Source of the DNA: Ustulina deusta
Lineage: Eukaryota > Ascomycota > Sordariomycetes > Xylariales > Xylariaceae
Assembly: GCA_023159155.1 (NCBI GenBank)
Contig: JAJNNX010000044.1
Span: forward strand, 432,309-496,308
Direction: 5' to 3'
Length of the DNA stretch: 64,000 bases
The translations under genes were made by a program, and so were the position numbers. Of this stretch, positions 35,474 to 49,420 are shown piece by piece; the stretch's first letter is position 1; each line of letters opens with the position of its first letter. A model generated the notes under the pieces. The model saw only the letters and a list, made by a program, of their open reading frames with translations, made no database searches and was not told the DNA's origin.

Positions 35474-38400
35474 GAAATTTATATTAATACTTTAAATAAT
35501 AAAAATATTATATTTATTAATAACTATAGTATTTATATTATTTTACTAAGCATAATATTTTTATTATTATAGCTATTAAATAAAAAAATAATATTATTGT
35601 TATACTAAAGCTAATTTTAAACTAATAACTAATCTATTAAATTTAATATAGTTGCTATAATAATTAGTACTTTTATAGATCTAATACTAAACATAACAAA
35701 ATAGATTTTTTTAAATTTTATAAAAAAAAAAAGCAGTAAAAAAAATAAAAAAAAATAAAGCCTATTTATATAAATAAACTAATATATAATTTTATATTTT
35801 GTTCTTTTTATTATAACTATATTAGTTTATAATAAGTATGTTTAATAATAAGTATATTTTATTATTTAAAAAAACGCCCCTAAATATATAAAAAAAGTAC
35901 TACTATTTATTTTATAATAAGTAGCTATAGCAATATATATATATATTTTTTTAGTTATTTATATATTATTTTTATAGTAGTTTTTTTACTATTATTATAA
36001 TAACTAAGCTTAACAATATATTTTTTATTTATAGCTATATATTTATTATTTTTAATATAGTTTTTTAAAAAATAAAATAGTTATAATAAATATAATATAT
36101 TTTTTATTAATATATATAGTTAATTTATAATTTTTAAAATGAATATAATATATTTATTGCTTTATATATATTTTTTTGTTTTGTTTTTTAGTTTAATTAT
36201 TTTAATAAATTTTTTTTTATATAAGCAATATTATACTTTTTATATTTCTTTGCTTAATTAATAATATTATTAGCTTTATATTTATTAATTAAATTAGGCA
36301 CTAATAGTTTTAATTTTTTTTTATTAAAGTTTTAGTTATATTTATTATTTTATTTTTTTTATTTAATAGTATATTTAATTAAAAGTTTATTATTTAAAAA
36401 TTAGATTTTTTTTAAATAATTTTTTTAATTTTTTAATAATTTTTAGTTCTTTTAATAATAACTAGACCTAATAAAAAGACTTTTTTATTAAAAGGATTTT
36501 TTTTTGTTTAAGTTTATAAAGCTATATAACTAAAACTATAAAATAAATATACTAACTATTACAAAAATTAAGTTTATATATTAGTAGCTCTATTTTTTTA
36601 ATAATTTTAAAAAGTCCTATTTTTATTAGTAACTATTTTTCTTTAAATTTACTAAATAAATAATAATTTTTATATAATCTAAAATAAATTATATTATTTT
36701 TATTAAAAGTTATTAAAGTATACTTATTATTATATTTCTTTTAATAATTATATTAGCTATATTAACTAAATATTTGGCTTTTTAAACATATTTTATTTTT
36801 AATACTTTTATTGCTTTATTATTAGCTTTAGTACTTTTTTGTTAGTTTAAAATATTTATAATAAATTATAGCTAAAATCTTAATATTAATTAGTTTAATA
36901 ACTTTTTAATTATTACTAATAATATATTATTTAAATAATATTATAATACTAGCAATAACTTAATTTAAAAAATATTTAAAGTAATAGTTATATAAAATTT
37001 AATAGCTATTTTAATAACTTAGTTCTTTTTTTCTAAAAATTTATCTATTTAAAAATAATAAACTATTAAAAAAAAAATTAATATCTAATATATTATAAAT
37101 TTTTTTTTAAACTTTACTAGTAAACTTTAAATCTTTATTACTAATAATAATTGCTAGTAATTCTTAATTATATAAATATAATATTTATAATAATATTTTT
37201 ATTTAATTCTTTACTATATATTTTTTATATTTTAATGTTAAAAATAATTTTTTATTAGTTTTATATAATATAATAACTAATATATTAAAATAATTATATC
37301 TTTTTATGTTTTAAATTTTTTTTTTAGATTTTATTAGTAGTATATTTATAATAAAATCTATAATAATAATATAATAAAAAATCACTAATATTTTAATTAG
37401 TATTAATTTTTTTAATAATAATTATTTATTAATTTAGTTTTTTTTATATATTATATAATAAGTTACAAACTAATATATATTCTAATATTTATTAAAAAAA
37501 TATATACTTTATAAGTTATATAGCATATGTTTTATATTAAAGTAGTAATATTTATTATATAGAAAGTTAAAAATATTTTTAATGTAGTTTTTTAAAATAT
37601 ATAAAAATTATTTTTTATTATAACTAATATAAAAAAAAAATTATTATTAAACAAAAAAAAAACTATTATACTTTTTTAGTATTTAGTTAGTGTAATAGCA
37701 AAACTGTTTAACTTTTTATTTTTTTTTACTTTTTTTTTATTTTTTTTAAAATAAAATATTTTTTATTTAGCTACATTTAGTATTATTATTATACCTTTAG
37801 GTTATTTTTTTTTTAAACTTATTATTAATTATTAAAATTAATATAAAAAAATTTATTATAACTTTATTTTTTTTAGCAAAATATGCTTAATAAATATTAT
37901 TTTTTTTTAAATATTATTTAATATATTTAATTTATTTTTTTTAGTTTTTTTTTTATTTTTTTAGCTTTTATAATAATTTAAAAAGTATATTTAGTATTAT
38001 GTTTAGCGTTTTTAATATATAATAAATTTTAAACTAAAATTAAAAAAAATAATTAGCTATATTAATAAGTTTTAAGTTAGCTTTATTTAAATTTATAATA
38101 TATAATCTATTAATATATTTACTAATTATATATTTAATTAAATTATTTTTTGTAACTTTTTATATATTTAAATTACTACTATTACTTTTTTTATTATTAA
38201 TTTATATTTTTTTAAATATTACTATTAAGCTTAAATAAAAATATAATTAGTTTAATTTTTATTACTAAAATATTTTAGCTTAGTATTAATATATTATTTT
38301 ATTTATTTTTTAGTTAAAAAACTATTAATTTATAGGTTTTTTTATAAATATTTATTTTAAAAAAAAATTTATCTAGTTTATAATAATAAATAATATATTA

Positions 38401-41330
38401 TATATATAAATATTTTTATAATACTTTTTAGCTTTTTTTTTTTTTTTGTTAGTTTAAAAATAACTTTAAAAATAAAGCTCTATTTTACTAGTTTAAACTT
38501 TCTAATAAATAAATCTTTTTTTTTATTGCAATATTTTAATTTTATAATTATACTGAGCTATTCTATAATATAACTAACTAGTTATTTTAATATATATTTC
38601 TAAAGCTTTAAAAATATATAATATTTTTAGTTTTTTAAATACTTTAATTTTATTATTTATTTTAGTAATATTTTTATTATTAATATTATATTTTAGTAGC
38701 TATACTAATAAAAAAATAACAAAAGATTTTAAAGCGTTAATATAAACTTTTGTTTTATTAAAAATATTTATTACTATTTTTATATATTTTATATAAATAT
38801 TAAAATTATTACTAAAAATAATTATATTATTAATATAAACTTATATAAAAATATAATATATAAAAAATAAATAGTTTATAAACTTTTATATAAATATTAA
38901 TAAGTTTTTAAATTTTATTAATATTATATTTAATTTTTTAAAGCTTTAAGAACTAATAACAACTATTTTATTATAATATTTAAAATATATTAACAATTAA
39001 AAAAAAGCTTAATATATTAAGTAATATAAACTAAAGTTTATTAACTATATTTTTAATTATATTATTTTAGCTAAGTAATAAATATATATTTAGTACTATA
39101 ATTTTATTTAATAGTTATAGATCTACTACTAGTTAACTTTTTTTAGTATTATTAATTATTTTTTAGATAATAAAAATAAAGCAAGCAATTAAAATAAGTT
39201 TGTTTATAAATATAAGTTTTTTTTAAATATATATTTTATTATGTTTAGTATTAAAAAACTTATAATTTTTAATATTTAATAAATTTATTTTAATATTTTT
39301 AAACTAATTTTATTATTTATTTATTAGGTCTATTTATATTTTTTGATTATTTAGCATAAATATAATATTTTTATTATAAAAAATATTATATTTATTAAGC
39401 AATTTATAAATTCTTTTTATTTGTAGTATATTATTTATTATTATAAATATTTTAACTATTAATCTAATTATAAATATATTTATTAGTTTTATTATTTTAT
39501 AAAATAGTATGTTTATTTTTATAATTAGTAGAGTTAAATTGTTTGTTTGTTTTTTTGTAAAAAATATATATATTTTTCGAGTTTTTTTTTTGTTTAGATA
39601 TACTATTATTTTAGTTTAGTTTTTTTAGCTTATATTATCTTTCTAGTAGTTTATAATATTTGTTTAATTAATAACTTAAGTAATTTTATTTTTTTAATAC
39701 TTAAAAATAGTTTTTATTTTTTTTTATTAATAAATATTAATAAGTTAATAAACTTTATATTTATAAATATTATTATTATAATAAATATAACTATTATATA
39801 TACTATTAATACTTTTTGGATTAGTACTATTAAAAGTAGCTTAGTTTTTGCTTTATTTTGTACTTTAAGTCTTAGTACTAACCTATAAATATATGTTTTT
39901 TTTATAAAATTAATTTTAATTTTATGTTTTAATATAAATTTTGTTTTAATTAATATTTTTAGTTTTAAATTATTAATTATGTTTGCTATTATTATAAAGT
40001 ATTTAAATACTATACTTTTTTAATATGTTTTTTAATATATATATTAAAATTTATAGTTTAAATAATTATTAATTATGCTTTTACTTTATTGATAAGTATA
40101 AAGTTAATATATTAGAATTTTAGATTTTTTATAAAATTTTTAATAAAACTGTTGTTTACTAGTATGCTAAAATATTTTATATTTAAGCAAACTTTAATTT
40201 TAAAGCTTTTAATATTGTTTTAAATAAAAATTTAAAAATATATAGTCTTTTTTTAAATTCTTTTTTAAATAACAGTTTTAAGTTTGCTTTAATAATTTGT
40301 TTTAATTAAATATTAATTTTTTATTTGATTAGTTTTAGTATAGTTAGTATTATTAATATAAAATCTACTTATTTAATATTTTTTTTGCTTAGTTTAGTTT
40401 ATTTTATATAAATATTTTTAGTATAATTTTTTATTATTTTTATTAAATAAAATATAATTTTATACTTTATATAAATTTTTAATATTATATTTAAGTTTAT
40501 TAATATATTTTTATTTTTTAATATAATATTTTAGTTATATATTTAATAACTATTTATTTTATTATATTTAATAGCTATATATATTTTATTAATTATTTTT
40601 GCTTTTTTTTATTAAAACAAATATATCTTTTTATAGTTAAGTTTTTAGTTTTGTTATTATTATTAAAATTTATATTTTAAACAACTTTTTTGCTATAATA
40701 ATATTATAATTTATTTATATTTAGTTTTTATTGCTTAAAACGTTAGTAATATATTTATTACTTTTATTAGTTTTTTTTATTCTAATTATTAAACTTAATA
40801 ATATATTAATTATTAAACCTAATATTATGCTAGTTATTTTATTAATATGTTCTAAAACAATTATTATTTTATTTTTAATTATTTTAGTTGCTTTATTTTT
40901 TATAATTTAGCAATAGTAATCTAATTTATTATAATTAATTTTATTTATAATAAAATGTTCTAAAATCCTAATATTTTTAACTAAAGTTTTATTGTTATAA
41001 AGCATTATTATTTTTATAGTTCGGTTAGTTTTTTTAAAACTAGTTAGTATTAACTACTTTTTGCTTTTTTTTTTGCTATTTTAAACATAATATTTAGTTT
41101 TAAACATAATTATTATTGTTTTTTTAGTTAATACTAACTGTTTTTTTTTTTTAGCTTTTTTAAATATTTATTAATAATTATAAATTTTTAATATTTTTTT
41201 AAGCTTTATTATACTTAAAAACTTTTATAATATAAGTTTTAATAAGTTTTTTTTATATAATATCTTTTATTATATATTTATAAATAAAAAACTAAATATT
41301 TGCTACGTTTAATTAAATACTGTTACAATC

Positions 41331-41560
41331 AGTTAAATAAAGCTTCTATAGCTAGTTTATTAATACTATAAACAAAGACTTTAAGCTAAAAAAAAAAGAA
41401 GAAAAAAAAGTTAGAGTTTATAAGATAAGTAGATATAGACTTTATATATATAGCTATAAAGTTAAGTTGGTTTATATATAGATTTTTTATTTTATTATTA
41501 TATAGGTTTAGAGTTTTTATAAGTTTTGCTAAAACTATATAAACTATACTAATTATTATA
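41331..41560 (+). repeat. Left LTR of E2
   Basis: 230 bp; starts TGTTACAATCAGTTAAATAA. It aligns with the E1 left LTR with mostly C/T and G/A differences. Confidence 0.8.
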
Positions 41561-44500
41561 TTATTTTTTTTTAAAACTAAAAGTTTAAATATAATTTTAA
41601 TTCGAAATTATTAATAATATTAGGTTTATATAGTTTTTTTATATTATATTGCTTTATTATTATTTTTATAATTGTTTATAAATTTATTAACTACTATTAT
41701 ATATATTTATTTTTATAATTTTATAGAATTAGTTAAGTTTGATTAGTATATTTTTAAAATTTTAAGTTATATATTAAGTATTATTAAAATTATAGCTTTT
41801 TTAAATAATTTAGTATTATAACTTTTTGTTTTTTTTTATATATTTTTAATTGTTTAATTTGTTTAATTTTAAATTTTGTTTTATTATTAATATTTTTAGC
41901 TAAAAATAATAATTGGATTTATTAAAATAAAAAGTTATTGTTTGTTTTTTGTAATTAGTTAGTATAAAATAAGTTTTTTATTTTATAAAAATTAAATAAA
42001 TCAAAAATATAATTAAATTTTTGTTTTTTTAAAATTTTTAAAAATTTAACTAATTAAAAGTTTAATTTAATAGTTAGTATTTATATTATAAAACTTTTTT
42101 TTTAAAAAAAACTTTGTTTTTTATTTTAAAATTTATTAAGTGTTTTTTTTTGTTAGCTTATAGCTTGTATTATTTTTATACAAAAGTTGCTTTATTATAT
42201 GTTATTTTTTAAATATTTTAAGTTTAGCGGACTAGTTTAAATGTTTATTGTTTAGTATTAGAATTTATAATAGTTTTATTAATATTTATTATTAGAAAGT
42301 TTTATGTTTTAATTTTTATTGCTATTTTTAATAATAATATATTAATTAATAAATATTATAAAAAATTATATATAAAATCTAAAGCAAAAAAATAAATATT
42401 TTAATTATTTTAGTATTTATTAATATAAAAATAGAGTTATTAGTTTAGTTTTTAATTAGTTAATTTTATTACTTTTTAGGTCTAAAAATAATAAATATTT
42501 CTAAAATAATATTTAATATTTATAAAACTATTAATTATTATTATAAATTTAAAAATAAATAATTCTATATTATTTAATATTTATATATTTAGTATATTAA
42601 AAAATCTATATAAAACTTTATAGTATTATATAGCTAATAATTTTATAATATTTGTTTTTTTATTAAATAAAGTTATAATTAGATAGCTAAACTTATTTAT
42701 AAATATTTATATATAGTTATAATTTTATTAGTTAAATAGTATATTTTTATTATTTATTATTATATATTGTTATATTATAGCTAGTATAAATAATAAATAA
42801 AAAAACCTAAAAGTTTTATTTTGTAATATTTTGTTTTTTTTATAATTATAATAATTATATATATATTATTTATAATTATATTTTAAATAAAACTAATAGT
42901 ATTTTTGTTTTAATATTTTGATTATTTTATATTAATTTTAATATATAATACTTAAAAATATATAAGTTTTTTAAATTAAAATTATACAAAAAAAATAATC
43001 TTATTTAAAATAATTTTAAGTATATATAACTTTTTGTTTTTATTTTTTAGATTTTATAATTAGTTTTTTTATTTAATTAAGTTTATTAGGTTAGCTTTTT
43101 AGAAAATATTAAATAAAACAAATACTATTATTTATTTTTTAGTTTTTTTAATTTTAATTATAAAAAGCTTAGTTATTTTTTTTAATAAAATATTAATTAT
43201 TATATTTTTTTGTTTTAATTAGTATTAAAAAGTAATATTAAAATTTAATAAAAAGTTAGCTTAATATATTTATTATATTAATAAAATCTATTTATTTAAA
43301 AAATATAATAAAACTTAATAATTAATTATTATAAAAAACTTAGTTCTAAAAAGTTTTAAGTAATAATATTTTAAAGTTTATATTATTGCTAAAAATTTAT
43401 AGTTTTAAATTAAGTAAGCTTGCTTAATTAATATTATTGTTTTAAAAAAATATTTTATTAGTTTTTAAGTTATATTTTTTTGTTATTACTAAATAATCTT
43501 TTTTATTATATTATATAAAATATTTATTTTTATTTATATTAATTAGCTAGGCTTAAAAAAAGCTAAAACAAATATTTTATAAGCTAGTAATTTTATATAT
43601 TTAAAAGTTTATTTTTTTTTAATAGTTAATTTAAAAAAGCAGTAATTTTACTAATATAGTAAATAAATATATAAATATAATTATAAAACTTAAAAAACAA
43701 CCGGATTAATTTAATATTTTTAAATAATTAATAATAAATATATTAAAATAAAACTTTTTAATATTTTTTTATAATAGGTTTAGTATTATTTTTTAGTTTT
43801 AGAATAAATTAAAATATTATTTATATAAATATTTATAAACTTATTTAAAATTTTTTAAATTTATATATTAATAAAAGCTTGCTATTAAATAGGTTTTACT
43901 TTTAAATTAAATAATAAAACTTTTTATTAAAATATTTTTTTATAAGTTTAAAAAAATAAAATAAAATAATTTTATTATTAATAATAATTAATAAAAAGCT
44001 TTAATAATATTTAATTTTATAAATTAAATAGTATTATAATAATTAAATATAATATTATTAATATTTAAAGCTAATATATTTTAATTTTTTAAATTTATAT
44101 TTTTTTATTAATAATTAATTATAAATTTATATTTAATTAATTTAAGTTTAAATATAAATAAAATAAAAATAATATTTAAATTTATATTTTGTTTAATAAA
44201 GTTTATAACTAATAGTTTATTTATAAACTTTTTTTTAAATAAAATAAATTATATAAATATTTAATATTAATAAAAATTAAAAGTATATTTTTTATTATTA
44301 AATTTTAGTATTATATTAAATTTTAGTTATAATAATAATAAAATTTTAGATTTTTTTTTTAAAAAAAACTTTTTTAAATATAATAATTAAAAAAACAAAA
44401 AGCTTTGTATTAACTTTATATATTAAAAATTTCTTTTTTTTTAAAAATAAAATTAGTTTATTATTAAAATTTTTTTTCAATAATATTTAGTTAATTTAAA

Positions 44501-46803
44501 TTTTTTTTTTTTATAAAATATTAATTATTTTTAAGTTTTTTTTAAATAGTTTAATATAGCTATTTTTAATTGTTATAAACTTAATTATAATAAATTCTTT
44601 TAAAGTTTTTTTAGCTAGTTGTTTTTATTTATTTTAATAAAAATAATTTTAAAAGTTTTATATAATTTTTTTAATAGTAGCTTAGTTTTTTTTTTTAAAA
44701 GTTATTATATAGATTTTTTTTATTTTAAGTTTAAAGGTCCTAAGTTTTTTTTTTGTTTTTTTAGTTTTAGTTATTTTTAAAATAATTATTTTATTTTTAA
44801 AAAGTTGTTTTAATATTTAATTATATTAATTTATATTTTATTATTTATAGCTAAAAAGTTTAACTATAATTATTAGTAAAAATTAAAGTACTAAAAATAA
44901 ATTATTTAATTAGATTAATTATTATTTTTAAATTTTTTTTAGAATATTTTGTTTTATTAACTATTTAATACTAATAATAATATTATAATTAAAATTAATA
45001 ATTTAAAATATTTAATTTTTAAATTATTAATTATTAATTTTTATAATATATATTAAATATTTATAAATTTTACTAATTATTTTGCTTTAGTAGTTATAAA
45101 ACTTTTAAAGTTTAGCTAACTAAACTATTTTTATTTTTAATTATTATTTAATTTATTATATAAACTTATAACTAATTATTAAAAAAATATAAGTTTTAAT
45201 ATTATATAAAACTAAAGTTTTTATTTTAATATTATTAATTTATAATTAAATAAATATTTTAAAAATAATTAATTTGTTTTAGTTATATATTTTAGCTAAA
45301 ATAAATAAAAAAAACTAATAAAAAAGTTTTTATTAGTTTTATTTGTTTTTTAAGTTAAATAAACTTTTAAAACTATTTTTATTATAGCTTTTTTTTATTA
45401 GTTAAATATTTAAAACTTTAAGCTTTTAATTAAAATAATTAATTAATATATTTTTTTTTATTATAAATAAAACAAGTTTTATTATTTTAATAAGTTTTTT
45501 TTTTTTTATAATTAGTATTTATTTTAATTATTTTAAAATAAATATTTTAAAATTTTTAAAGTTAGCTAAAAATTAATAAACTAGTTTACTAAAAATTTAA
45601 TTATTTATGTTAGATTTTTATTTAATTAAACTAATAAGTTTAATTTATTAATAGTTTTTATAAGTTTGTTTAATATTATATATTAATTTAATAATTTTAT
45701 TAATAAATAATTTATAAAAAATATTTAAATTTATAAAAATTTTATATAACTTTTTTTTTAAGTTTATATAAAAATAGTTTTATAATTTATATTTTTATTA
45801 GTTTTATATATATAAGCTTAAAATATTTTATAAGTAATAGCTACTTAATTAAAATTATAATAAATTATTAATAAAGCTTAAATTATTTTAATAATATTAT
45901 TAAATAGTTTTTTTAATTAAATAAAAATATATTTTTATTAATTTTTTAATATATTTTTTTAATTAGCTTATAATATATTAAAATTAGCTATTTTTAATTT
46001 AAAATATAATAACATTTTTATTTAGCTTTTTTATTAGTTTATAAACCTAATTATTAAATAAGGCTTTATTTTTTATAAATTTACTAGAATTAGTTTTTTA
46101 TATTTTAGCTTTTTTAATATAAATAAAATTTAAAACGCTAAAAAATAAACTAATAAAATAAAAAATAAATAAAATAATAAAACTAAAACGTTTAAAATTA
46201 ATACTTTTAAATGTACTTTTTATTATTAAATTATAATTATTTTTTAAAAGTACTAAAATAAACATATTAAAAAATTAATGCTTTATTTTTTTTATTTATT
46301 AAAAAAGTTTTATTAGAACTAATATAAAATTATAAACTTATATAGCTATAATATTTAGTGCTATATTTTTAAATATATTATTTATTTTAAGTTATTTTAG
46401 TTCTAGTTTAAATTTTATTTTTTTAAGTTTTAATTTTTTGTTTTTTTTAAATTTTTTTTTAAATATTAGTTCGTTTAAAATATTTAATTTTTTTTTTTTA
46501 TAAAAGTTTTTTTTTAAAATTATTTAATAGTAAAAAGCTACCTATATTTAAAAATTAAAATTGTTCTAATTATTTAAAAACTAAAAATAAAATAAAAATA
46601 TTTAAAGTTAAGTTTTTTATAAATTATTAACTTTTAAGTAGTATAAAAATTAAAAGTTTTATTAAAGTTATTTTAAAATTAGATTTATATTATAAAATAT
46701 ATAATTAAAAAAAAAATTTATTTATATTTTGCTAACTATAACAAAATAAAAAATATATATTTATTAAATATTTATTAACAAATAATTAGTAAGCTTAAAA
46801 TAA

Positions 46804-46854
46804 TATTATAATTAATTAAATAAAGTTTTTATAACTAGTTTATTAATACTATAA

Positions 46855-46887
<33 letters not shown>

Positions 46888-47045
46888 AAAGGAAATTAGA
46901 GTTCATAAAATAGGTAGATATAGATTTTATATATATAGCTGCAAAGTTAGGTTAGTCCATGCATAGGTTTCCTATTTTATTGCTATATAGGTCTAGAGTT
47001 CTTGCAGGTTTTGCTAAAACTATACAGATTATATTAACTGTTACA
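46804..47045 (+). repeat. Right LTR of E2
   Basis: 242 bp; starts TATTATAATTAATTAAATAA and ends CTGTTACA, keeping the original terminal CA. It contains a pure A run of more than 20 bases near 46859-46885. Its middle part (about 46900-47040) is less mutated than the left LTR. Confidence 0.8.
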
Positions 47046-47375
47046 AATATTTTATTTTTTAATTAGGGCTTTTATAAATACTAATAAAATTATTTTAAAT
47101 TTTATTATATTTTTTTTAAATAATTATTAAAACTATTATTATAATATAATTTTTTATAGCTATTATAATAAATTTGTTTTCTATATTGTTTTATTTTTTA
47201 AAATATTAAACTTAAAAATAAATATTTATATAGTTAGTACTTTTATTTTTATAAAAAATTATATAACTTTTGCTAGATATTTTTAATATATTAAGCTAAA
47301 AATATTTAATTTTTAATAATTTTATTATTAAAAAACTTATATAAATTAGTATAAATAATTATTTTATTATAATAA

Positions 47376-47607
47376 TATAATAGTTAGTACAATCTTAGTA
47401 AAACCTATAAAAACTTTAGACCTATATAGCAATAAAATAGAAAGTCTATATATAAACCAACCTATAACTCTGCAGCTATATATATAAAATTTATATTTAT
47501 TTACTTTATAAACTTTAATTTTTTTTTTTTTTTTTTTTTTAGTTTAAAATCTTTATTTATAATATTAATAAACTAGCTATAAAAACTTTATTTAATTAAT
47601 TATAATA
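47376..47607 (-). repeat. E3 LTR, left end in window coordinates
   Basis: 232 bp reverse-complement copy of the E LTR. It includes a poly-T run at about 47519-47540 matching the A-rich run of the other LTRs. Confidence 0.8.
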
Positions 47608-47636
47608 CTATTTTAAGCTTATTAATTATTTATTAA

Positions 47637-47904
47637 TGTTGGATTAATCGTACGCAATTAGCTAGGGCACTTACGGACCCCTTCGTACAAAGAGGTCTAG
47701 CCAAGGGGTCTAGGCCAAGGGGTCCGGCTAGGGACCACCTATAGACCCCTTCGTACAAAAGGGTATATAAGGGGCTCCCACCTACCTATTTCTTTCCTTT
47801 CTTTTCTTTCTTTAAGTATAGCATATAATAAATAAACTATATTCTATTAATTTTGCAGGTATATACTGCTGCTTTAGAAATATATAGTATATTTTATTTA
47901 AATA
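47637..47904 (+). repeat. TRIM-like element LTR 1
   Basis: 268 bp. It contains repeated CCAAGGGGTC motifs, GACCCCTTCGTAC motifs and a TATA box (TATATAA, 47764-47770) followed by GGGGCTCCC, a plausible Pol II promoter. It is the most C-to-T changed of the three near its right end (TTTAAATA against TTCAAACA). Confidence 0.85.
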
Positions 47905-48137
47905 TTAATTAGTGTTTATATTTATACTTTAGCTTAGCTTTTATATAGATATAGCGCAAATTAGTTAGAATAATAACAGAATTCTAACCTAATTGTATAG
48001 ATCGTATATTTTGTATTGCATACTTTAGTTCTTTTAGCAGTAGGCCAACAAAAAAAAAAGATTAGTTACTTGTATATACCTTAGCTTAGCCTTTATACGG
48101 ACATTTAATTAATAGCGCGTAATTGTGCCACCCTAAA

Positions 48138-48200
48138 CAGACCCCCTTCGACCTACACCTAGCCTTTCGCCCTGCTAGGTATAGCCTGTACAAAGAACCC
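48138..48200 (+). repeat. Single copy of the hairpin unit in interior 1
   Basis: One CAGACCCCCTTCGACC...CTAGGTATAGCC unit plus the partial AACCCCTTCGACC tail. It corresponds to the unit that is repeated about nine times in interior 2. Confidence 0.7.
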
Positions 48201-48272
48201 CTTCGACCTACCCTTCCCCCACAGACCTTGCATACAATTATAGCAATAAATTACAAAAGAAAAAGTAGTCAG

Positions 48273-48540
48273 TGTTAGATTAATCGTATGCAATTAGCTA
48301 GAGTACTTATAGACCCCTTCGTACAGAGGGGTCTAGCCAAGGGGTCTAGGCCAAGGGGTCCGGCTAGGGACTACTTACAGACCCCTTCGTACGAAAAAGT
48401 ATATAAGAGGCTCCCACCTACCCATTTTTTTCCTTTCTCTCCTTCTTTTAAGTGTAGTATATAGTGAATAGACTATATTCCACCAACCTTGCAAGCATAT
48501 ATTGCTGCTTTAGAAATATGTAGTATATTTTATTTAAACA
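48273..48540 (+). repeat. TRIM-like element LTR 2, central
   Basis: 268 bp; TATA box at 48400-48406. Shared by the left and right units of the tandem element. Its right end joins the interior through a near-perfect palindrome (48535-48554). Confidence 0.85.
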
Positions 48541-48772
48541 CTAATTAGTGTTTATATTTGTACCTTAGCTTAGCTTTTATATGGATATAGCGCAAATTAG
48601 TTAGAATAATAATAGAATTTTAACCTAATTGTACAGATCGCGTATTCTGTATCGCATACTCTGGTTCTTTTAGCAGTAGGCCAATAGAAAAGAAAGATTG
48701 GTTACTTGTACGTACCTTAGCTTAGCCTTTATACGGACATTTAATTAATGGCGCGCAATTGTGCCACCCCAA

Positions 48773-49342
48773 CAGACCCCCTTCGACCTACACCTAGCCT
48801 TCCGCCCTGCTAGGTGTAGCCCGTACGACAGACCCCCTTCGACCTACACCTAGCCTTGCCGACCCTGCTAGGTGTAGCCCGTACGAAAGACCCCCTTCGA
48901 CCTATACCTAGCCCAGCCTGCCTTCCGCCCTGCTAGGTGTAGCCCGTACGAAAGACCACCTTCGACCTACACCTAGCCTTCCGCCCTGCTAGGTGTAGCC
49001 CTCGTACGAAGACCTGACAGACCCCCTTCGACCTATACCTAGCCTTGCCGTCCCTGCTAGGTGTAGCCCTCGTACGAAGACCTCACAGACCTCCTTCGAC
49101 CTATACCTAGCCTTGCCGTCCCTGCTAGGTGTAGCCCGTACGACAGACCCCCTTCGACCTACACCTAGTCCAGCCTGCCCTTCGACCTGCTAGGTGTAGC
49201 CCGTACGAAGACCTCAAAGACCCCCTTCGACCTACACCTAGCCCTTCCGCCTTGCTAGGTGTAGCCCTCGTACGAAGACTTCACAGACCCCCTTCGACCT
49301 ACACCTAGCCTTGCCGACCCTGCTAGGTGTAGCCTGTACGAA
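48773..49342 (+). repeat. Hairpin minisatellite, about nine units of 57-71 bp
   Basis: Units start (C/A)AGACCCCCTTCGACC. Each carries CTACACCTAGC and its complement GCTAGGTGTAG around an 8-22 nt variable loop, ending CCCGTACGA or CCCTCGTACGAAGACCT. Unit lengths and loops differ while the stems are kept. This is the GC-richest DNA in the right half of the window. ORFs crossing it are by-products of the repeat. Confidence 0.88.
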
Positions 49343-49420
49343 GAACCCCTTCGACCTACCCCTCCCCCACAGACCTTGCGTACGATTATAGCGATAAATC
49401 ACAAAAGAAAAAGTAGTCAG

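Larger units (their letters stand above)
41331..47045 (+). mobile_element. LTR retroelement E2, complete, inserted in F
   Basis: 5715 bp between LTRs 41331-41560 and 46804-47045, same orientation as E1. The 5-bp flanks are AATAC (41326-41330) and AATAT (47046-47050), a target duplication differing by one C-to-T change, as RIP would cause. The interior matches E1 and E4, with small deletions (for example near 43620 against 61290). No ORF survives. Confidence 0.8.

Noticed and set aside
48773..49342. CRISPR-like array of repeats and variable segments
   Set aside because: The units are 57-71-bp tandem hairpins inside a eukaryotic LTR element; the variable parts are short loops of related sequence, not unique spacers, and there are no cas genes.
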